A stretch of DNA of 42,885 nt, from contig JAGXIL010000038.1 of NCBI GenBank assembly GCA_024635655.1, forward strand, positions 1-42,885, in the 5' to 3' direction. The translations under genes were made by a program, and so were the position numbers. Positions 1 to 7,713 of this stretch are shown here, piece by piece. This DNA comes from Gillisia sp. GTDB taxonomy: Bacteria; Bacteroidota; Bacteroidia; Flavobacteriales; Flavobacteriaceae. The notes beneath the pieces are model-generated. The model was not told the origin of the DNA, did not search any database, and saw only the letters and a program-made list of their open reading frames with translations. Positions within the stretch are counted from its first letter, which is position 1, and every line of letters starts with the position of its first letter.

Positions 1-1
1 A

Positions 2-631
2 AGGAATAAGGATCAGGTAAAAGAATTAGATTTGTTTAAACTTTTTGGCTACTATGCTGTTGTTGGCCTTGTTGTCTTTGCCGGGTTTTTACCTTTTCTT
101 TCCCCGGAATTTATCAGCAACTTTGCCACGAGCCTTGGCCTTTGGTTTCAGAAGTTTGAGTTTAATGCCAGTATATATTATGTGGTAAGATGGGTAGGAT
201 ATGAAATGAAAGGTTATAACATCATTGAATCGGCCGGGAAATGGCTACCGGTGGTTGTAATTCTTATAATTGCTGGCCTTAGTTTTTTAAGGAAAAATAA
301 TTCCTTACAGCAGCTCATAACAACTATGTTGTTTGGTATCACAGCTTATTTATTCTTTGCTACCACTGTTCACCCATGGTATTTGATCACCCCTCTTTTT
401 TTGTCAGTTTTCACCCCCTACCGATTTGTTATTGTTTGGTCATTTTTGGTGATCTTAAGTTATTATGCCTATTCCAATCCCGAATTTCAGGAGAATCTTT
501 GGCTGGTGGCGGGAGAGTACGCTGTGGTTATTGGATGTTTCGTATATGAGATAAGAAGAGGCTTAAAAGGTAAGGCTTTAGGCGACTACTTTCAGGTTAA
601 AACTTTTTCAGAGGAAGAAAAGAGTATTTAA
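2..631 (+). CDS. Membrane glycosyltransferase (GT-C type, probable mannosyltransferase), C-terminal part
   Basis: The reading frame is open from the first base of the window, so the start lies upstream; a TTG at position 32 is not a convincing start. About 209 residues remain, with roughly five hydrophobic segments. The loop FNASIYYVVRW followed by a membrane helix and the motif TTVHPWYL is what I recall from flavobacterial polyprenol-phosphate-dependent mannosyltransferase-like integral membrane proteins, which add sugars on the outer face of the inner membrane. The catalytic N-terminal loop is outside the window, so the activity is an inference. The gene ends in TAA and shares the TTAA bases 628-631 with the stop codon of the convergent gene. 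Confidence 0.6.
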   Translation, partial: RNKDQVKELDLFKLFGYYAVVGLVVFAGFLPFLSPEFISNFATSLGLWFQKFEFNASIYYVVRWVGYEMKGYNIIESAGKWLPVVVILIIAGLSFLRKNNSLQQLITTMLFGITAYLFFATTVHPWYLITPLFLSVFTPYRFVIVWSFLVILSYYAYSNPEFQENLWLVAGEYAVVIGCFVYEIRRGLKGKALGDYFQVKTFSEEEKSI

Positions 632-1251
632 ACCCTGGAGTTTTTCAGCAAGGTCATATTCCGTACATACACTATACTTCCGAAGAAATGGGAAATGATC
701 AAAACCGGATCTCTTCTCAAAATTCCGTAGGTAAATATCAGCATGGCTCCAAACAGGCTCAGGATCCAAAACCCACCCGGAAGAGAGGATTCTCTGTTTT
801 TTTCAGAATAGACCCACTGATAAATAAACCTACTGTGAAAAACAAACTGGCCCAGGAGGCCAAAACCTACCAGCCCCAGTACGACAAAATTTTTCTCCAG
901 GAGACCGTACCACTGAGGATTGGGAGTATATAATAGATAAGAGGCAATTAAAGCCGGGACACCTACATAAATAAATTTCAGGAAAGGATTAGCGCCTTTC
1001 CATTGGTCCTGTAACTGTAAATTCCGGATAAAAATGAGATAGATGAATACCTGTCCCATCATTATGGGAAAATCTTCACGTAAATACCCGTACATGAACA
1101 TAAGGATGGAACCCAAAAGGCTAAGCTGCCAATAGAAGGAAGGAGTTTCCACCTTTTTTGATCTTTCAGAAACAAACCATTGACTTATTAACCTGGCGCC
1201 AAAAAATGCCTGAGCCAGAAATCCTATTAAATAGATAAAAACTTCCGTCAT
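628..1251 (-). CDS. LAB_N (lipid A biosynthesis N-terminal domain) membrane protein with two copies of the domain
   Basis: A 207-residue integral membrane protein. Residues 1-75 and about 125-205 are an internal duplication: each carries the pattern QxxFxxRxxxQWxxSE, then SFYW or GFWxLSLxGxxLxFxYGxLRxDxxxxxxxxFxxxxYxRNxxL. This is the LAB_N domain (N-terminal domain of lipid-A-disaccharide synthase), here as a stand-alone double-domain protein without the glycosyltransferase part. Such proteins are commonly found beside GT-C and GT2 enzymes of lipid-linked sugar transfer, which fits the convergent neighbour. Its biochemical role is not established. The ATG start is clear. A Rho-independent terminator of the polyamine operon lies just upstream, so this gene needs its own promoter between 1252 and 1292. 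Confidence 0.8.
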   Translation of the reverse strand: MTEVFIYLIGFLAQAFFGARLISQWFVSERSKKVETPSFYWQLSLLGSILMFMYGYLREDFPIMMGQVFIYLIFIRNLQLQDQWKGANPFLKFIYVGVPALIASYLLYTPNPQWYGLLEKNFVVLGLVGFGLLGQFVFHSRFIYQWVYSEKNRESSLPGGFWILSLFGAMLIFTYGILRRDPVLIISHFFGSIVYVRNMTLLKNSRV

Positions 1252-1292
1252 TAAAATTAAATAATTGACCTTAAGCGATCAAAAAATTCCAT

Positions 1293-1318
1293 AAAAAAAG
1301 GACTGTTATAAACAGCCC
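1293..1318 (-). terminator. Rho-independent terminator of the polyamine operon
   Basis: On the minus strand GGGCTGT-TTATA-ACAGTCC forms a 7-bp stem with one G-U pair and a 5-nt loop, followed by seven T. It lies 22 bp after the stop codon of the DHS-like gene. Confidence 0.75.
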
Positions 1319-1340
1319 TCTTGGTTACTTTTCATTGTTA

Positions 1341-2312
1341 TTACATATCCAGTAAATATGCAAATAATAATGGTGCTACAATGGTGGCATCACTTTCTAT
1401 CACAAATTTTGGAGTGTCCTTATCAAGTTTTCCCCAGGTGATCTTCTCATTGGGAACCGCTCCCGAGTAAGACCCGTAACTGGTGGTAGAATCTGATATC
1501 TGGCAGAAATAGCTCCAGAAAGGTGTTTCCGGACGTTCCATATCCTGATACAACATGGGAACCACACAAATTGGGAAATCTCCGGCAATACCTCCACCAA
1601 TCTGGAAGAAACCTATCCCGTCTTTGGAATTATCTGTATACCAGTCGGCAAGGAATACCATGTATTCAATCCCTGATTTCATGGTGCTCGCCTTCAACTC
1701 TCCTTTAAGCACATAAGATGCAAAAATGTTCCCCATAGTACTGTCTTCCCATCCGGGAACTACCATAGGAAGGTTTTTTTCTGCAGCGGCGTAAACCCAG
1801 GAATCTTTTATGTCAATTTCGTAATATTCTTCCAAAGCTCCTGAAAGTAATAACTTGTACATGAATTCATGGGGGAAATACCGTTCTCCTTTGGCTTCAG
1901 CATCTTTCCAGATCTTTACAATATGTTCCTGGATTCTTCGGAAAGCCTCTTCTTCAGGAATAGCCGTATCGGTAACCCTGTTCAATCCTCTTTCTAAAAG
2001 ATCCCATTCATCCTGGGCAGTAAGGTCCCGGTAATGCGGCAATCTTTCATAGTGGGAATGGGCAACCAGGTTCATCACATCTTCTTCAAGATTTGCTCCC
2101 GTACAGGAAACTATCTGAACCTTGTCCTGACGGATCACTTCGGCAAAAATTTTACCTAATTCGGCGGTACTCATGGCACCTGCAAGGGTAACCATCATTT
2201 TAGAACCGTCTTGCAACTGTTTTTCGTAGCCTTTTGCGGCATCTACCAGGGCGGCAGCATTAAAGTGTAAATAGTATTTTTCAATAAATTGGGATATAGC
2301 TCCTTTACTCAT
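1341..2312 (-). CDS. Deoxyhypusine-synthase family protein, probable homospermidine synthase
   Basis: 323 residues, in the usual range of the deoxyhypusine synthase (DHS) fold (PF01916). The C-terminal ITWGK motif (Lys295) matches the position of the catalytic lysine that carries the butylimine intermediate in eukaryotic DHS (SWGK), and the region IGGGIAGDFPICVVPML matches the glycine-rich NAD-binding part. Bacteria lack the eIF5A substrate, so the acceptor must differ. The gene overlaps agmatinase by 8 bp and lies downstream of arginine decarboxylase, so putrescine is the obvious substrate. Flavobacteria are known to accumulate homospermidine, so aminobutyl transfer from one putrescine to another is the most likely reaction; this last step is inference. 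Confidence 0.85.
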   Translation of the reverse strand: MSKGAISQFIEKYYLHFNAAALVDAAKGYEKQLQDGSKMMVTLAGAMSTAELGKIFAEVIRQDKVQIVSCTGANLEEDVMNLVAHSHYERLPHYRDLTAQDEWDLLERGLNRVTDTAIPEEEAFRRIQEHIVKIWKDAEAKGERYFPHEFMYKLLLSGALEEYYEIDIKDSWVYAAAEKNLPMVVPGWEDSTMGNIFASYVLKGELKASTMKSGIEYMVFLADWYTDNSKDGIGFFQIGGGIAGDFPICVVPMLYQDMERPETPFWSYFCQISDSTTSYGSYSGAVPNEKITWGKLDKDTPKFVIESDATIVAPLLFAYLLDM

Positions 2313-3183
2313 CTTCGTCTTCGTCTGGGTTATGATTTAAATATTTGAACTTATAGCTTAACATTTTATAGTACAGCTTTGCAGCAAGAAAATCTGATGA
2401 TTTTTCATTTTCATTAGGGCATAATTCCACAATGTCAAATCCTACTACATTTTTCTTTTTAAACATCAACTTCAGGAATTCCATGGTCTCATACCAAAAC
2501 AATCCGCCCGGCTCCGGGGTTCCTGTTGAGGGCATTATAGAAGGATCAAAGGCATCAAGATCTATAGTGATAAAAACATTGGGAGTCATTTGCCCTATGG
2601 CATCCTCCATCCAGTCTTCATATAAGTTATGGGCAAAATAAACCTGATTCTCATCCATGTGATCAAGTTCTGTAACATCCATGGAGCGTATCCCTACCTG
2701 TATTAAGTTAGTAGTTTTACTGGCTTCATGAACTGCACAGGCGTGATTGCATTTAGAACCTTCATATTCCGGTCTTAGGTCGGCATGAGCATCAATTTGT
2801 ACTACGGTGAGTTCTTCAAAAGATTCATTGAAGGCACGTATAGTACCAATAGAGACAGAGTGTTCTCCTCCAAAAACTGTTACAAACTTATCCTGTTTGA
2901 TGTAGTTCTTGGTGGTCTTGTGAACGGCCTCGACCATTTTTTCAGGAGAAGAATTTTCGGTTACCGCAGGAGCCAGGTAAATTCCTTTTCTGTAAACCTC
3001 AGTGCGGGTTTCGATGTCAAAAAGTTCCATGTTTTCTGAAGCTTCCAAAAAAGCATCCGGACCTTTATCTGCGCCTTTTTGCCAGGAACTGGTCCCATCG
3101 TAGGGAACAGGGATTAATACCACTTTTGCTTCGTCAATACGTGCATACTTGTCTGGTATCCCGGCGTAATTCTTTTTGCTCAT
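2305..3183 (-). CDS. speB: Agmatinase (ureohydrolase family)
   Basis: Hydrolyses agmatine to putrescine and urea in the cytosol. 292 residues with all binuclear manganese ligands: GGEHSV (His108), DAHADLR (Asp131, His133, Asp135) and TIDLDAFDPS (Asp208, Asp210), followed by the typical STGTPEPGG. The C-terminus ends in an acidic tail DEDEDE. It lies 56 bp after the arginine decarboxylase gene and overlaps the DHS-like gene by 8 bp, which points to translational coupling. An arginase or guanidino-acid hydrolase is possible from the fold alone, but the neighbours favour agmatinase. Confidence 0.9.
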   Translation of the reverse strand: MSKKNYAGIPDKYARIDEAKVVLIPVPYDGTSSWQKGADKGPDAFLEASENMELFDIETRTEVYRKGIYLAPAVTENSSPEKMVEAVHKTTKNYIKQDKFVTVFGGEHSVSIGTIRAFNESFEELTVVQIDAHADLRPEYEGSKCNHACAVHEASKTTNLIQVGIRSMDVTELDHMDENQVYFAHNLYEDWMEDAIGQMTPNVFITIDLDAFDPSIMPSTGTPEPGGLFWYETMEFLKLMFKKKNVVGFDIVELCPNENEKSSDFLAAKLYYKMLSYKFKYLNHNPDEDEDE

Positions 3184-3239
3184 TACTTAAAATTGAATGT
3201 TTGGTTTAAAAATTTGTGATTAAAGTTATCTTTTTTAAA

Positions 3240-4643
3240 TTAATTATTGGGGTTGTAACCTAATATCTTCAAAAGGTCTTCAGATGTTTGTTGCTCGCTG
3301 AAAAGCTCAGTGGTCAAATTTCCATCTTCATCTCTGTCAATAAGGATCTGTTTTGGCTGCGGAATAAGGCAATGTTGTAATCCGCCAAAGCCACCAATGG
3401 TTTCCTGGTATGCACCGGTATTAAAAAAGCCAATATATAAAGGCCGGTCTTTGCGATATTTAGGTAAATAGATCGCATTGGTATTCTGTTCACTGTTATA
3501 ATAATCATCACTGTCGCAGGTGAGGCCACCAAGCAGTACCCTTTCATATTCATCATTCCAGCGGTTGATCGCCAGCATCACAAATTTTTTGCTGATCGCC
3601 CATGTATCCGGAAGAGTGGTGATAAAGGAAGAGTTGATCATATTCCACTTCTCCCTGTCGTTTTGTTGTTTCTGGTAAAGGATCTCATATATCGCACCCC
3701 CGCTTTCTCCTACAGTAAAAGAGCCAAATTCGGTAAAGATATGTGGCACTTCTACTCCCGCATCCTCACAGGTGAGTTTGATCTGGTTAATGATCTCTTC
3801 AACCATGTACTTATAATCGTATTCGAAGTGAAGGGAATTTTTGATTGGAAATCCTCCTCCAATATTCAGGCTGTCCAGGGTTGGACATACTTTTTTAAGG
3901 TCGATGTAAACCTGTAAGCATTTATTAAGCTCATTCCAGTAATAGGAAGTATCCCTTATTCCGGTATTGATGAAGAAATGAAGCATTTTAAGTTCCACCT
4001 TCTCATTATCCTTTACTTTTTTGTTGTAGAAAGGCACAATGTTCTTGTATCCAATACCCAGTCTTGAAGTATAAAACTCAAATTTCGGTTCTTCTTCTGA
4101 AGCAATCCGAATACCTATCTTATATGGTTTATCAATGGCTTCTGAGAGCAGGTCTATTTCTTCGTAATTATCAATTATCGGAATACAATTTTCATGTCCT
4201 CCATTGATCAATTCAGCAATATTGGTGATATACTGGTCTCTTTTAAAACCATTACATATTACATAAGTCTTATTTGTGATCTTCCCTGTAGCTTTTAATT
4301 TTTGGACAATGTTGATATCAAAAGCTGCTGAGGTTTCTATATGAATGTCATTTTTCAATGCTTCATTCAGCACATGCTCAAAATGCGAACTCTTTGTGCA
4401 ATAGCAGTAATTGTAATCTCCTTTATAATTATGTTTTTCTATAGCATCTTTAAACCAGACTTTTGCCCGTTTAATATTATGGGAGATCTTTGGGAGATAT
4501 GTAAATTTAAGCGGAGCCCCATATTTTTCAACCAATTCCATTAGATCAATACCGTGAAATTGTAATTCGTTGTCCTCTAATGTAAATTCTTCCTGAGGAA
4601 AATAATAGGTCTGGTCTATTAAATCGCTGTATTTAGTATTCAA
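3240..4643 (-). CDS. speA: Arginine decarboxylase, PLP-dependent fold III, short Bacteroidota form
   Basis: Probably decarboxylates arginine to agmatine. 467 residues, much shorter than the about 630-660 of E. coli SpeA but normal for the flavobacterial form as I recall it. The alanine-racemase-like barrel starts near residue 40; YCTKSSH places the PLP lysine at Lys84, and SLNIGGGFP is the phosphate-binding glycine motif. The TCDSDDYY segment near the C-terminus fits the conserved CDSxD substrate motif of the family. The start codon is TTG at 4643: an in-frame stop lies four codons upstream and the N-terminal MNTKYSDLIDQTYYFPQEEF looks like the family start. First gene of the three-gene polyamine operon. 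Confidence 0.88.
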   Translation of the reverse strand: MNTKYSDLIDQTYYFPQEEFTLEDNELQFHGIDLMELVEKYGAPLKFTYLPKISHNIKRAKVWFKDAIEKHNYKGDYNYCYCTKSSHFEHVLNEALKNDIHIETSAAFDINIVQKLKATGKITNKTYVICNGFKRDQYITNIAELINGGHENCIPIIDNYEEIDLLSEAIDKPYKIGIRIASEEEPKFEFYTSRLGIGYKNIVPFYNKKVKDNEKVELKMLHFFINTGIRDTSYYWNELNKCLQVYIDLKKVCPTLDSLNIGGGFPIKNSLHFEYDYKYMVEEIINQIKLTCEDAGVEVPHIFTEFGSFTVGESGGAIYEILYQKQQNDREKWNMINSSFITTLPDTWAISKKFVMLAINRWNDEYERVLLGGLTCDSDDYYNSEQNTNAIYLPKYRKDRPLYIGFFNTGAYQETIGGFGGLQHCLIPQPKQILIDRDEDGNLTTELFSEQQTSEDLLKILGYNPNN

Positions 4644-4676
4644 TGCTTTGGGTTATATGTATTTGTTAAAAGTGTG

Positions 4677-4705
4677 AAAAATTAGGTATTAATTTATAGG
4701 GTCAA
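4677..4705 (-). promoter_or_regulatory. Putative promoter of the polyamine operon
   Basis: On the minus strand TTG (bases 4705-4703), an 18-bp spacer, then TAATTTTT (4684-4677), close to the Bacteroidota consensus TTG-N19-TAnnTTTG with the last G missing. It would give a leader of about 25-30 nt before the TTG start of speA. Confidence 0.4.
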
Positions 4706-5108
4706 AAATAATGACTGGTAAATTATTGTTAAGATAGAAATTCGCAGGGGGAACTGGTGCAAGTTTGCAGAAGTCATCCATTCCGCGCTGTTGTTTTGCA
4801 GATTGGGATTGTGATGGGAAAACGGAAAATAAGGTCAGTTTTTTCAACCGGTTAATTTCATTGGATCAATGATTAACAATTATTTTTATAGTTATATCAT
4901 TTTCAGCCTGTGTCATTGTCTGTTAAGGAGTTACACAGGCCTAATCTGCTAATTTTGGAGTGTAAAAATATAAAAAAATATATAAAATCTGAATAAAAAA
5001 ATGTAATCTCCCGGATTTAATTTAACGAGGCTTGCCTCGATATTTTTTTCTTTTTTGAAAATCTTTTTTGGAATTTGGAATTTAATCCATGCGGATTTTT
5101 AATGCTTC
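4706..5108. other. Intergenic region between speA and the pseudouridine synthase gene
   Basis: About 400 AT-rich bases without a convincing ORF. It holds an exact 6-bp hairpin CGAGGC-TT-GCCTCG at 5025-5038 followed on the plus strand by ATATTTTTTTC, which looks like a plus-strand terminator although no plus-strand gene ends here. A TAATTTTG box at 4950-4957 on the plus strand could start a short untranslated RNA of about 90 nt ending at that hairpin, but there is no TTG at the right distance. Confidence 0.35.
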
Positions 5109-5963
5109 TTACAGCATCTTAATATTAATGATCTCCTGCTTGGTAAGTACTCTCCAGTTCCCACGGGGAAGATCCTTTTTAGTAAGTCCTCCAAAGGTAA
5201 CCCGGTCCAGTTTTTCAACTTCATATCCCAGGCTTTTGAACATACGCTGCACAACGTGTGGCTTCACACTGGCTGTTTCAAGGCCTACTTCGTTTTTTGG
5301 TCTGTTTTCAATATAGCTTACTTCCTGTACTTTGATTTTTCCGTCTTCAAGAGTAACGCCGGAGGCTAGTTTATCCAGGTCTTCCTGGGAAACAGGTTTG
5401 GTAAGTTCTACATGGTAGATCTGGCGGATACCATTTTTAGGCTTCCCAAGTTGTTTTTCAAGGGTGCCGTCATTGGTGAACAGCAAAAGTCCGCTGGCCT
5501 GCCGGTCCAGTTTTCCTACAGGTACCACTTTACTTTTTGTAGCTTTTGATATTAGGTCCATGACCGTTTTAGATCCTTTATCGGGACTTCCGGTAACAAA
5601 AAAACCTCTTGGTTTATTTAATAAAATATATTCCGGCTTTTCCGGGATAACTTTGTGTCCGTCAAATTTCACTTCGTCTCCGGGTTTCACACGATAGCCC
5701 ATTTCAGTAACAGGAGTACCATTTACGGTAACATTTCCTGCAGCAATAAAGATATCAGCATCGCGACGGGAACAAGCTCCTGAGTTGGCTATGTATTTAT
5801 TTAATCGAATACCGTCTGCTTTTGAAGCAGGCTTGGCTGCCGGTTTTTCAGCTGCTTTACCTTTTATGGGTGCATTGCCCCGCGCCGTTGATTTCTTGCG
5901 TTCTCCGCCACCTTGTCTTCCGCTGAATTTACTGCCGCCTGAAGATTTATCATCTCGACTCAT
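5109..5963 (-). CDS. RsuA/RluB-type rRNA pseudouridine synthase, divergent C-terminal motif
   Basis: 284 residues. Residues 1-50 are a basic, Gly/Lys/Ala-rich disordered tail, 52-100 an S4 RNA-binding domain (IRLNKYIANSGACSRRDAD), 111-284 the pseudouridine synthase domain with PVGKLDRQASGLLLFTND, placing the catalytic Asp at 153. The segment that in relatives reads like IHSGKNRxVRRMF is here TASVKPHVVQRMF (230-242), so the usual Gly-Lys-Asn-Arg is missing. I chose ATG 5963 rather than an upstream ATG because a TATCTTTG promoter box (5980-5987) lies between them. It should modify a uridine in 23S or 16S rRNA; which one is not visible. It trails the isoprenoid genes but is separated by about 830 bp of repeats. 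Confidence 0.8.
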   Translation of the reverse strand: MSRDDKSSGGSKFSGRQGGGERKKSTARGNAPIKGKAAEKPAAKPASKADGIRLNKYIANSGACSRRDADIFIAAGNVTVNGTPVTEMGYRVKPGDEVKFDGHKVIPEKPEYILLNKPRGFFVTGSPDKGSKTVMDLISKATKSKVVPVGKLDRQASGLLLFTNDGTLEKQLGKPKNGIRQIYHVELTKPVSQEDLDKLASGVTLEDGKIKVQEVSYIENRPKNEVGLETASVKPHVVQRMFKSLGYEVEKLDRVTFGGLTKKDLPRGNWRVLTKQEIINIKML

Positions 5964-5979
5964 ATATTTATATTTTTTG

Positions 5980-5987
5980 CAAAGATA
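5980..5987 (-). promoter_or_regulatory. -7 box of the pseudouridine synthase promoter
   Basis: Minus-strand TATCTTTG, an exact match to TAnnTTTG, 16 bp upstream of ATG 5963. No clean TTG at the -33 position, so the call rests on the -7 box alone. It decides the start, because it falls inside the longer alternative reading frame. Confidence 0.45.
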
Positions 5988-6061
5988 CTTTATCGACAAA
6001 GATCTTACTAAGTTATTACTGAAAGTTTTATATGCTTGCTGAAGTTGAATTTTTTGGAAAG

Positions 6062-6437
6062 AATTTTCCATGAGGTAAAACTTTCGTAGATCGAGCGAAG
6101 CCAAGGTTGGAATTTCTAAGGAGATGTCGACGAGCCTGTTATGAGCCGCAGTCGACAGGATCGATCTGACATTTAATCATGTCTGTTCGAGCGCAGTCGA
6201 GAACTCTTAGAGGTTCAAGGCGGGATCATATTAGAAATCATTGACAAAAATAAAATACACTGAGACATTTGGAATTAGGACACCACCCACTCCTTCGAAG
6301 AACCCCTCGACTGCGCTCGGGGAGACACCGTGAAGAAAAAAGGTAAGACGATTTGAAAATCCTTCACAATAGTACCGCGGAAGTTTAAAAGACTCTATTC
6401 AGCACATCTCCATGATCTATGAGCAGAATACTAAAAA
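6062..6437. repeat. Tandem duplication, copy A (holds a relic of the ubiA 3' end)
   Basis: Aligns by eye with 6451-6845, offset about 390 bp at the left end and 408 bp over most of its length because copy B has small insertions. Bases 6385-6437 repeat the last 16 codons and stop of the downstream prenyltransferase gene, with one synonymous change (GTC for GTT, Val). Inside the unit, 6180-6201 and 6306-6327 form a 22-bp inverted repeat with three mismatches around the core CTCGACTGCGCTCG. The bases between this copy and the pseudouridine synthase gene show nothing else. Confidence 0.8.
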
Positions 6438-6450
6438 TCCCACACTAAAA

Positions 6451-6845
6451 ATTTTCTATGAGGAAAGATTGTTCTTTATAGATCGAGCAAAGCCGGGACT
6501 GAAATTTTTTTATTTGAATTTCTAAGGAGATGTCGATGAGCCGGTCATGAGCCGCAGTCGACAGGATCGGCGTGATATAATTTTCATGTCTGTTCGAGCG
6601 CAGTCGAGAACTTCTTAGAGGTTCAAGGCGGGATTATATTAGAAATCATTGACATAAATATAATAAACTGAGACAATTGGAGTTAGAACACCACCCACTC
6701 CTTCGAAGAACCCCTCGACTGCGCTCGGGGAGACACCGTGAAGAAAAAAGCTAAGGAAATTTGAAAGTCCTTCACTACAGTACTGCGGAAGTTTAAAAAA
6801 CTCTATTCAGCACATCTCCATGATCTATGAGCAGAATACTAAAAA
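6451..6845. repeat. Tandem duplication, copy B (overlaps the 3' end of ubiA)
   Basis: Second copy of the unit at 6062-6437, directly adjacent. Its right end runs into the prenyltransferase coding region up to about 6845, where similarity stops. The inverted repeat recurs at 6587-6608 and 6714-6735. No ORF lies in the non-coding part, 6451-6792. Confidence 0.8.
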
Positions 6846-7698
6846 CCCCTGCCACTATAATAAATTTCAGGATGTTATGAAGAAGTAAATACTGCCATTT
6901 GGCAGAACTGAAATAAAGAAAAAGCACAAAGAAAAGTAATAATCCCAGGGATAAATAGAAGTAAATATCCATGTATCCTATCTCATAACGGGTGGTAAGC
7001 AATAGGATTGGAACCACCGAAATAACAGTGAGCACAGAGAGGAAAAATTTGCTCCATTTCTCTCCGTAAACAACGGGTATGGTTTTGTAATTGAGAATAA
7101 GGTCTCCTTTTATATTCTCCAGGTCCTTCACAAGTTCCCGCATCACGATCATGAGGTATAAAAATGTGGCATGAATAAAGATCACGGTTTCGAAGTTCTT
7201 GTAGTACACAAATACAACAAAAAATGGAGTAATAGCTAAAATTGAAGCTACCAGGTTTCCTACAAAAAGGATCCTTTTGAGCCTGTGGGAATAGAACCAG
7301 ATCACGAAAATATAAATGGAAAAGAAAACCACCGCGCGAAAAGAAACATAACTGGCAAAGAAAATAGCTGCAAAATTGAGGATAAAATACACTGAAAGTT
7401 TTGTGCGCTGACTTACAAAACGATCCAGCATCGTTTTCTTAGGCCTGTTGATAAGGTCTTTTTCGCTGTCGTAAAAATTATTGATAATGTATCCTGAAGC
7501 AATGACAGTTGCAGAAGAAAGGATAAGGAAAAATAAATTGGGGTCAAAAATGACTTCTCTCAGCGGCAGGTCCGGAGCCAGAATAAAGGCAGAGGTTAAA
7601 TACTGCGCAATAATTAAAATAAGAATATTGTAACCGCGAATTACCGAAAACAAACTCAGCATTTTAAGCAGTATACGTTTGTTTTTAGCTGCCGCCAT
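6793..7698 (-). CDS. UbiA-family prenyltransferase (geranylgeranylglycerol-phosphate geranylgeranyltransferase-like)
   Basis: 301 residues with about eight to nine membrane helices. The first aspartate-rich motif is NNFYDSEKDLINRPKK (Asp77, Asp81) and the second RELVKDLENIKGD (Asp192, Asp199), the two magnesium-diphosphate binding sites of UbiA enzymes. The subgroup resembles the family annotated as digeranylgeranylglyceryl-phosphate synthase in flavobacteria. It starts 15 bp after mevalonate kinase in the same operon, so an isoprenyl diphosphate donor is very likely; the acceptor cannot be read from sequence. A quinone or heme O prenyltransferase is the alternative. Its last 16 codons are present a second time in the upstream-numbered repeat copy at 6385-6437. 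Confidence 0.85.
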   Translation of the reverse strand: MAAAKNKRILLKMLSLFSVIRGYNILILIIAQYLTSAFILAPDLPLREVIFDPNLFFLILSSATVIASGYIINNFYDSEKDLINRPKKTMLDRFVSQRTKLSVYFILNFAAIFFASYVSFRAVVFFSIYIFVIWFYSHRLKRILFVGNLVASILAITPFFVVFVYYKNFETVIFIHATFLYLMIVMRELVKDLENIKGDLILNYKTIPVVYGEKWSKFFLSVLTVISVVPILLLTTRYEIGYMDIYFYLSLGLLLFFVLFLYFSSAKWQYLLLHNILKFIIVAGVFSILLIDHGDVLNRVF

Positions 7699-7713
7699 TA
7701 AATTTGGGGAGTT

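Noticed and set aside
1341..2312. True deoxyhypusine synthase acting on a translation factor
   Set aside because: Bacteria lack eIF5A; the operon points to polyamine synthesis instead.
5964..6104. N-terminal extension of the pseudouridine synthase
   Set aside because: A TATCTTTG promoter box lies inside it, the sequence is AT-rich and the extension falls in the repeat unit.
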